Positions 56,073 to 64,000 of a DNA stretch of 64,000 nt are shown here, piece after piece (within the stretch, counting starts at the first letter, position 1; the number at the start of each line of letters is the position of its first letter). This DNA comes from Siphonodentalium dalli. Lineage: Eukaryota > Mollusca > Scaphopoda > Gadilida > Siphonodentaliidae. The notes below the pieces were generated by a model. That model saw only the letters and a program-made list of their open reading frames with translations. It was not told the DNA's origin and did not search any database. A program made the translations under genes and the position numbers. The stretch covers positions 246,759,474 through 246,823,473 of the forward strand of contig CP136065.1 in the NCBI GenBank assembly GCA_032622095.1, in the 5' to 3' direction.

Positions 56073-56737
56073 TTAGTAAAGAAAGGGTTAAATAAAGACA
56101 TCCAACTGAAGAAATATATATATTTTTTTAATCTATTCCATGCCAGCCTGAGTTTAGTGTGCCTGTCATTTGCAGATTGCGGTCCACAGAGGGTGAATTT
56201 AGTGACGCTATCCCGCATAGCGGGCTAGCATCACCAAATTCACCATCTGGGGGACCTCATTCTGCTTAGGCGTCATCTTCTCTCGAAAGTTTCTATATTA
56301 TAAAATTTCTATAGAAACGTCTTCACATAGATTCTATTTCTTTTTTAGTTAAGTTTTTCTATATCCCCAAATTGGCAGACAACACAATGCATAATCGAGG
56401 TTCCCAATGGGTGTATTTCACAATATTCACCATTTGGGAACTTCAATCAATGAGTCTGTCTCCCATAGCAGATGAGGCCATGCAAAATGAGGTCCCCAGA
56501 GGGTGAAGCTAGCCCGCTATGCGGGATAGTGTCACTAAATACATCCTTTGAGGATGTCATTCTGCAAAAAAACCTTAAACTCAGGCTTGTTCATCAATTT
56601 ATTTCACAAAGGATTATAATGACCTGCTCCAACCATTGATACACCAGTATCTTAGTTATACCCTCTCCATTTTCATTAAAGAATTTCACAAAGGATGATC
56701 ATAATCCAGGTCCAGCTGTCAGTGATGATCTGAGGCA
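56073..56737. repeat. Fold-back repeat copies after the last exon
   Basis: Copies of the GAGGTCCCCAGAGG family at ~56140-56300 and ~56485-56590. Between them lies 'tcccatagcagatgaggcc', also present near 12080, 58045 and 58150. This is downstream of the stop codon of the minus-strand host gene, and possibly within its 3' untranslated region. Confidence 0.6.
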
Positions 56738-57000
56738 TTAACACCAATCAGCATGGAGTAAAACTCCCATGATGCATCCGTGTCCGTCATTCATGAATAA
56801 ATACTGTCCCGCTAATCCGAAATCTTTGTTCTTAATGTTAACCTCTTTGTTTTCGATGAGGTGCTTCACACAGAATGATCGGGGACCCGGACCGACCATC
56901 GGTAACACGCCCGCTAATGTCCCTCTGTTCTTAAAGTAGTACACATTCTCCCGATAATTCTTGTCCATTTCTTTCACATTGGCAGAAACAATTAGTCCCG
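56738..57000 (-). CDS. Last coding exon of an unidentified host gene
   Basis: On the minus strand the acceptor AATTTATCTTGCAG ends at 57001 and the exon runs to a TAA at 56738. Spliced to the exon at 59510-59589 it continues in frame (phase 1), giving ...LAIEA then AGLIVSANVKEMDKNYRENV and ending CIMGVLLHADWC. It has a Cys-containing C-terminus, several Gly, and no transmembrane span. I do not recognise the family. The matched splice phase between two exons 2.5 kb apart supports a real gene. Upstream exons must lie beyond 64000. The intron between the exons is filled with fold-back repeats. Confidence 0.65.
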
Positions 57001-59509
57001 CTGCAAGATAAATTAAAGACTGATTGCGTAATTCGGAATGGCCACAGACCCTCTCTCACACCCAGCATTTTAAATTCATGCATGAGTGTGACATTATAAT
57101 TTATTGTGGTTGATTGATGGTGATTCCTTTCATTACGCTCGGCTACAATGGGTAAAATACCCTGGGCAAAAATGAATTTTTTGGTGACCGGAGTAATCTA
57201 AAAATAGCATAGTTACAACTGCAAACAAAACATAATTTTTTATTCAGGAAATTTGACAAAATTGAAATGGGCATGTCGAACAGACGAAGACTTAAGTAAA
57301 TAAGAAAAATTATCTGATATTCACAATGAAACTAACGAGAATTTTTACTTTTATCGAACAAGTCTCGGGGAGAGCTTTCCGATGAATGGCAACAAGCCAT
57401 ATTTCCGACTAAATCCTGAAAAGTTACCCATAATTCTCCTGTGGTTAAAGGAGTCGATTAATTAGGGCATTACTGTAGGCTCCAAGCTATCAATGTCACA
57501 GCATGTCACCATCAATCAAGCACAATAACATATATGTCCTGTCGACTGTCCTGGTCATTCATAGCAATTTTGATCTTGTATCGGTCTCTCCATAACATTG
57601 TTCAATGTAAATGACTTCATGAAAAAAGCAGAACGGTGAGATGATGAAATGGTGGTCTTGGTGTCCATTATGTTGACGGCTCTAAACGAAAACATGGAAT
57701 ATATTGTGCCACATTTGCGTGGCTCTCTGACCAATCAAAGTCGCTGTTTCTTACAAAGCAGAACATGAGCTACTCCATCTCACTACAATGCAATGGAAAA
57801 CACTTACAAGTCTGCAAATAGTGTGTCTGTCATTTGCAGAATGAGGTCCCCAGAGGGACCTCATTCTGCTTAGGCCTCATCTTCTGGGAAGTATCTATGG
57901 TATTAAATTAACATTGTTTTTAGTTACGTTTTCCCATCTGGGAAGTTTCTATATCCCCTAATTTGCAGAAGATAACAACCATAATCGAGGCGCCCAATGG
58001 GTGAACATCACCAACTTCAACTGGGGAACTTCAATTTTATCCTAGGTCTGCCATAGCAGTTGAGGGCCTAAGCAGAATGAGGTCCCCAGAGGGTGAATTT
58101 AGTGATGCTATCCAACACAGTCCTCTGGGGACCTCATTCTGCTTAGGCCTCAACTGCTATGGGAGACCTAGGATCAGATTGAATTTCCCCAGTTGAAGTT
58201 GGTGATGTTCAGCCATTATTTAGTCACCTCGATTATGCTTTTTATCTTTTGAAAAGAAACGACTAGTTATTTCTCGTAGTTTGAGAACCCCCTCCAGCAT
58301 GTCCGATTGGCTTAATTCTTTGCGTCATAATAAGTTATGGTTTAATAAATATCGAGTGAACTGCGATTTCAATAGCAAGCTGAATTGTCGCAAGTCAAAG
58401 ATTAATTGTTGCTAGTCTAAAGAAGCAATTTAATATCGAGCGACGGATCTATTTTAGACCGTGGTATGTATATTCCGAAGGCAATATCTAAGGGTTAAAT
58501 AGAAACTATATTTAATCCAATCGGAGTGAAAGAAATATTAACTGCCGACGTCAAGCTAAATTCCCGGGCTTTCTCAAGTCTTTGTCTCCCGACATTTCTT
58601 CCAATGAAAATTATTCATAGTATCCAATTCTCTAATATCAGCCAATCAGAATGCTAGGAATTAGTAAGGTTGAAAGTCCGAGACTAGTTATATCGACCAT
58701 AGCGTCACTTACTCTCTCGACTTTGTGGAAGATGCAAGCACGTTAAGCATTCTGCAAATTTCATTCAAAGTATATTACTACTTCGTCAGTTGATATTATC
58801 TCGGAAGCAAATCAAAGTTGTTAGCCTCCACCTCCCCACCACCGCCATTGATGTGCACCAATATGGGAATCTCCACGACAGGTCAAGCTGTTGGAACGTA
58901 TCTTTAGGTATAGTCTCAGTTCCAGGGTGCCCCCTTCCCAGAAGGGAAAAAGTAACTAAAACAATGTTAATTTGAGACTATAGATACTTCCCAGAAGATG
59001 AGGCCTAAGCAGAATGAGGTCCCCAGAGGGTGAATTTGGTGATGCTAGCCCGCTGTGAATGATAGCACCACTAAATTAACCCTGAGGACCTCATTCTGCA
59101 AATGACAGACACACTATTTGCAGGCTTGTACACTTATTTCACAATTGACTCTGAATGCACAATTATCAATTACCACGGAAATTTCTCCTTGCACAGAAGT
59201 TTCTGATTTTCGCCTGAACTTCCTAATATGATGATTTCCATATTAACTGGGAGGTCAGAATTTTGCAGTTTATTTGGTACCTTATTCCCATTGTAGTCTA
59301 GTCTAAAAAAGAAAAGAAAAAAAACTGCCTCCCTCATGCTAAATATGGGGTACAAAATGAAATAAAAATGTGCCTCGCTCATCACTCCAGAAAATTAAAT
59401 TAACTGAGAACCAAACATTGTTTCCTATTTGGTCATGATTGCGCGCACTGTCCCTTCTGATTGTCATAACAATTTCATTGTTTCTAGTTAGATGAATTTA
59501 GTTACATAC
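57001..59509 (-). other. Intron of the host gene, with repeats
   Basis: Bounded by donor CAG|GTATGT (59509) and acceptor TTGCAG (57001-57002) on the minus strand. Contains a match to window bases 5-80 at ~57400-57480 and several GAGGTCCCCAGAGG fold-back units at ~57815-57905, 58060-58160 and 58985-59125, some back to back as near-perfect inverted repeats. No other coding signal. Confidence 0.6.
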
Positions 59510-59589
59510 CTGCTTCTATAGCCAGAGCCTCGGCTGGTTTACCCGGAACGACAGCACACCATTTGACAGTAACAGGAGCTTCAAATACA
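59510..59589 (-). CDS. Penultimate exon of the host gene
   Basis: 80 bases between acceptor TTTTGTTTTATTGCAG (59590-59605, minus strand) and donor GCAG|GTATGT. It reads VFEAPVTVKWCAVVPGKPAE then ALAIEA. It enters with the last base of a codon and leaves with the first base of the next. The short KWCAV reminds one of the start of a transferrin lobe, but the rest does not fit. Its acceptor and first 14 bases (TGTATTTGAAGCTC) are the template of the tandem array at 60.7-64 kb. Confidence 0.65.
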
Positions 59590-59625
59590 CTGCAATAAAA
59601 CAAAAACAACCAATCATATACCAAG

Positions 59626-60707
59626 GCGGTCCAGTCCGGTCCGGTCCAGGCTATTCCGGTCCGGTACACATGCCTGGACCGGTCCAAAACGGTCCGGTTC
59701 ACCTATAATAGGCTATGTGTTAATGAATTCTCTGTTTTCTCAAAGTTTTTACTCTGTATAGTACAAACTATAAGGTTACTGGGTTCAGTGCATTGCAATG
59801 AGTCCATATATGTAAAAACTTACATTGTTTGCCGATTGTATGCATCATTGTCTGTCTCTGGTGGGATATACTGGGAACGATGCACGATAATAGTATTTCT
59901 AGTAATGCGCGAACATGCACTAATTAAATGTATTGGATAGATATATAGCTAGGGCCAGAATGTGTTATAACCTGGCACTCAACTGATCGTATGCATGATT
60001 CGTATCATACTTATTTTCATTAAATTGAAATTTAAACTAAATAACTATACTGATGACAGTTATACAAATGTGTACTATTATGACTACTACATTAATATTG
60101 GAGTCTTGGAGATTGTGATGGCTGATTGTATATAGTCCTGACAATTTACAGTTATATACCTAAGTACAACTACTATTGGATTATAATGTGACTGTCTTGT
60201 GTATGTACTATGTAATGTGGTTTGCATGTTTCTTCGATAATTATAACTGTGAAAAACAATAGAATACTCGATTCGTATCCATCCAAATTGATTAGTATAG
60301 ATGCCATGTTACACTGTTTATGACAAATAGTTCCATACTCATTCAGTTGCATGTTTGTCGCATTGATAGGGTGCTACATAGTGTTGGCCAGTGTTACACT
60401 AATACATTTTAAGGAAAGTGACATGTACAAAGTACATCTATACATTGTTTTTGTGGCATCAAATGTTTAATAGATATTAACCACTTGAATGCGTCAATAC
60501 ATCGTTGCTAATTGATATGATGGCAAATACGCAATAATATTCACGATAGTTTATTATAACTGAAGTAAAATAGTGGACCGGACCGGAGAGTACCGGACCG
60601 GCGGCAAAAAGCGGTCCGGTCCGGTCCAGTGACACCCGGTCCAGACCGGACCGCAGTCCACCGCTGGACCGCGGACCGGTCCAAAGCGGTCCGGTCCGCA
60701 TCACTAC
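59626..60707. mobile_element. GGACCGG-rich inverted-repeat insertion within the splice-site array
   Basis: It lies between the first array unit (next to the exon) and the rest of the array. Both ends are packed with GGTCCGGTCC/GGACCGG boxes in opposite orientations (59626-59705 and ~60573-60707), so the ends fold back on each other and on themselves. On the minus strand the outer edge reads TAGTGATGCGGACCGG, similar to hAT-type starts. TACC occurs at both junctions. The middle (59706-60572) is AT-rich with no gene. Confidence 0.6.
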
Positions 60708-63700
60708 CTCAAATACACTGCAATCAAACAAAAACAAACAATCGTATACCTCAGCCTCAAATACACTGCAATCAAACAAAAACAACCAATCAACCTGAGC
60801 CTCAAATACACTGCAATTATTCAAAAACAAACAATCATATACCTGAGCCTCAAATACTCTGCAATCACACAAAACAACCAATCATATACCTGAGCTTCAA
60901 ATACACTGCAATCAAACAAAAACAACCAATCGTATACCTCAGCCTCAAATACACTGCAATCAAACAAAAACAAACAATCATATACCTGAGCTTCAAATAC
61001 ACTGCAATAAAACAAAAACAAACAATCATATACCTGAGCCTCAAATACTCTGCAATCACACAAAACAACCAATCATATACCTGAGCTTCAAATACACTGC
61101 AATCAAACAAAAACAACCAATCGTATACATCAGCCTCAAATACACTGCAATCAAACAAAAACAACCAATCATATACCTGAGCCTCAAATACACTGCAATC
61201 AAACAAAAACAACCAATCGTATACCTCAGCCTCAAATACACTGCAATCAAACAAAAACAACCAATCATATACCTGAGCCTCAAATACACTGCAATTATTC
61301 AAAAACAAACAATCATATACCTGAGCCTCAAATACTCTGCAATCACACAAAACAACCAATCATATACCTGAGCTTCAAATACACTGCAATCAAACAAAAA
61401 CAACCAATCATATACCTGAGCCTCAAATACACTGCAATTATTCAAAAACAACCAATCATATACCTGAGCCTCAAATACTCTGCAATCACACAAAACAACC
61501 AATCATATACCTGAGCTTCAAATACACTGCAATCAAACAAAAACAACCAATCGTATACCTCAGCATCAAATACACTGCAATCAAACAAAAACAACCAATC
61601 ATATACCTGAGCCTCAAATACACTGCAATTATTCAAAAACAAACAATCATATACCTGAGCCTCAAATACACTGCAATCACACAAAACAACCAATCATATA
61701 CCTGAGCTGCAAATACACTGCAATCAAACAAAACAACCAATCATATACCCGAGCTTCAAATACACTGCAATCAAACAAAAACAAACAATCATATACCTGA
61801 GCCTCAAATACACTGCAATCAAACAAAAACAACCAATCAAATACCTGAGCCTCAAATACACTGCAATCACACAAAACAACCAATCATATATCTGAGCTTC
61901 AAATACACTGCAATCAAACAAAAACAAACAATCATATACCTGAGCCTCAAATACTCTGCAATCACACAAAACAACCAATCATATACCTGAGCTTCAAATA
62001 CACTGCAATCAAACAAAAACAACCAATCATATACCTGAGCTTCAAATACACTGCAATCAAACAAAAACAACCAATCATATACCTGAGCTTCAAATACACT
62101 GCAATCAAACAAAAACAACCAATCATATAACTGAGCTTCAAATACACTGCAATCAAACAAAAACAACCAATCATATACCTGAGCTTCAAATACACTGCAA
62201 TCAAACAAAAACAACCAATCATATACCTGAGCTTCAAGTACACTGCAATCAAACAAAAACAACCAATCATATACCTGAGCTTCAAATACACTGCAATCAA
62301 ACAAAAACAACCAATCATATACCTGAGCTTCAAATACACTGCAATCAAACAAAAACAACCAATCGTATACCTGAGCCTCAAATACACTGCAATCAAACAA
62401 AAACAAACAATTATATACCTGAGCCTCAAATACACTGCAATCACACAAAACAACCAATCATATACCCGAGCTTCAAATACACTGCAATCAAACAAAAACA
62501 AACAATCATATACCTGAGCCTCAAATACTCTGCAATCACACAAAACAACCAATCATATACCTGAGCCTCAAATACACTGCAATTATTCAAAAACAAACAA
62601 TCATATACCTGAGCCTCAAATACTCTGCAATCACACAAAAACAACCAATCATATACCTGAGCCTCAAATACACTGCAATTATTCAAAAACAACCAATCAT
62701 ATACCTGAGCCTCAAATACTCTGCAATCACACAAAACAACCAATCATATACCTGAGCTTCAAATACACTGCAATCAAACAAAAACAACCAATCGTATACC
62801 TCAGCATCAAATACACTGCAATCAAACAAAAACAACCAATCATATACCTGAGCCTCAAATACACTGCAATTATTCAAAAACAAACAATCATATACCTGAG
62901 CCTCAAATACACTGCAATCACACAAAACAACCAATCATATACCTGAGCTGCAAATACACTGCAATCAAACAAAACAACCAATCATATACCCGAGCTTCAA
63001 ATACACTGCAATCAAACAAAAACAAACAATCATATACCTGAGCCTCAAATACACTGCAATCAAACAAAAACAACCAATCAAATACCTGAGCCTCAAATAC
63101 ACTGCAATCACACAAAACAACCAATCATATACCTGAGCTTCAAATACACTGCAATCAAACAAAAACAAACAATCATATACCTGAGCCTCAAATACTCTGC
63201 AATCACACAACACAACCAATCATATACCTGAGCTTCAAATACACTGCAATCAAACAAAAACAACCAATCATATACCTGAGCTTCAAATACACTGCAATCA
63301 AACAAAAACAACCAATCATATACCTGAGCTTCAAATACACTGCAATCAAACAAAAACAACCAATCATATACCTGAGCTTCAAATACACTGCAATCAAACA
63401 AAAACAACCAATCATATACCTGAGCTTCAAATACACTGCAATCAAACAAAAACAACCAATCATATACCTGAGCTTCAAGTACACTGCAATCAAACAAAAA
63501 CAACCAATCATATACCTGAGCTTCAAATACACTGCAATCAAACAAAAACAACCAATCATATACCTGAGCTTCAAATACACTGCAATCAAACAAAAACAAC
63601 CAATCGTATACCTGAGCCTCAAATACACTGCAATCAAACAAAAACAACCAATCATATACCTGAGCCTCAAATACACTGCAATCACACAAAACAACCAATC

Positions 63701-64000
63701 ATATACCCGAGCTTCAAATACACTGCAATCAAACAAAAACAAACAATCATATACCTGAGCCTCAAATACTCTGCAATCACACAAAACAACCAATCATATA
63801 CCTGAGCTTCAAATACACTGCAATCAAACAAAAACAAACAATCATATACCTGAGCCTCAAATACTCTGCAATCACACAAAACAACCAATCATATACCTGA
63901 GCTTCAAATACACTGCAATCAAACAAAAACAACCAATCATATACCTGAGCCTCAAATACACTGCAATTATTCAAAAACAAACAATCATATACCTGAGCCT
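60708..64000 (-). repeat. Tandem array of ~68 copies of a 3' splice site (47-48 bp unit)
   Basis: On the minus strand each unit reads a pyrimidine-rich tract TTGGTTGTTTTTGTTTGATT, then GCAG, then TGTATTTGAAGCTCAG, then GTATATGA. That is the acceptor and first 14 bases of the exon at 59510-59589 followed by a donor-like AG|GTATAT. TTGCAG is kept in essentially every unit I read. Variants differ by 'tcacacaaaac' (47 bp) versus 'tcaaacaaaaac' (48 bp), 'ttattcaaaaac', and GCTTC/GCCTC. The array continues past the window end. A 1241-bp higher-order repeat (~26 units) is duplicated (e.g. 61442 and 62683; 61867 and 63108). Frames of 16-residue repeats on this strand are artefacts. Confidence 0.9.

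Noticed and set aside
59510-59589. Calling the host gene a transferrin from KWCAV
   Set aside because: Five residues are too few, and the rest of the two exons does not follow the transferrin pattern of cysteines.
60629-63980. Frames with 16-residue repeats (VFEAQVYDWLFLFDCS)
   Set aside because: They arise because 48 bp is a multiple of three; 47-bp variants break them and the sequence is intronic splice-site repeat, not an exon.

Overview
The window is animal nuclear DNA, most likely from a mollusc and probably a bivalve. There is no bacterial-style gene packing. The recognisable coding pieces are transposon genes or spliced exons, and long stretches are AT-rich intergenic or intronic DNA full of repeats. 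The repeat starting TTTTAGCTCACCTGAG (9.55 kb) and the recurring 'gccataactctt' / 'ttcatatttggt' motifs are, from memory, typical of bivalve genomes. The species cannot be fixed from this sequence. There is one 100-N assembly gap.

Layout. 1-6.2 kb: no gene; TTAA-flanked palindromic MITEs, a fold-back element, a roughly 170-bp tandem array, an (AG)n microsatellite and an array of GGCGTTTAAACGCC palindromes. 6.2-6.8 kb: Helitron-like 3' ends. 6.96-15.08 kb: left arm of a long inverted duplication, enlarged by two insertions. 15.9 kb: a FLYWCH zinc-finger exon. 16.3-17.1 kb: a minisatellite rich in GTGTTACAA. 17.6-19.6 kb: a dead non-LTR retrotransposon. 22.2 kb: a probable host exon. 22.76-33.70 kb: a Ty3/gypsy LTR retrotransposon on the minus strand with intact LTRs and a CCGGT target duplication, split by a 6.17-kb insertion that itself carries other elements. 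35.0-36.4 kb: an intact 461-codon gene joining a Tpt1/KptA RNA 2'-phosphotransferase domain to a zinc finger. 37.6-38.0 kb: a second palindromic MITE. 39.77-49.2 kb: right arm of the inverted duplication. This arm contains a hairpin MITE, which in turn contains a 6.29-kb Sola2-like DNA transposon. 49.6-56.1 kb: three arrays of a 68-bp G-quadruplex/hairpin satellite, with a 174-bp-unit element between them. 56.7-64 kb: the 3' end of a host gene on the minus strand; its intron upstream of the penultimate exon holds about 68 copies of that exon's own 3' splice site.

How it fits together. Most of the window is a record of nested insertions, and the two inverted arms allow several insertion edges to be read by comparison. 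The best candidates for something new are the amplified splice-acceptor array in the host gene (60.7-64 kb), the KptA-zinc-finger gene (35-36.4 kb), and the Sola2-like transposon whose catalytic core appears to be replaced by a 30-residue repeat (44.6-47.0 kb). Family names rest on motifs read by eye; no database search was possible.
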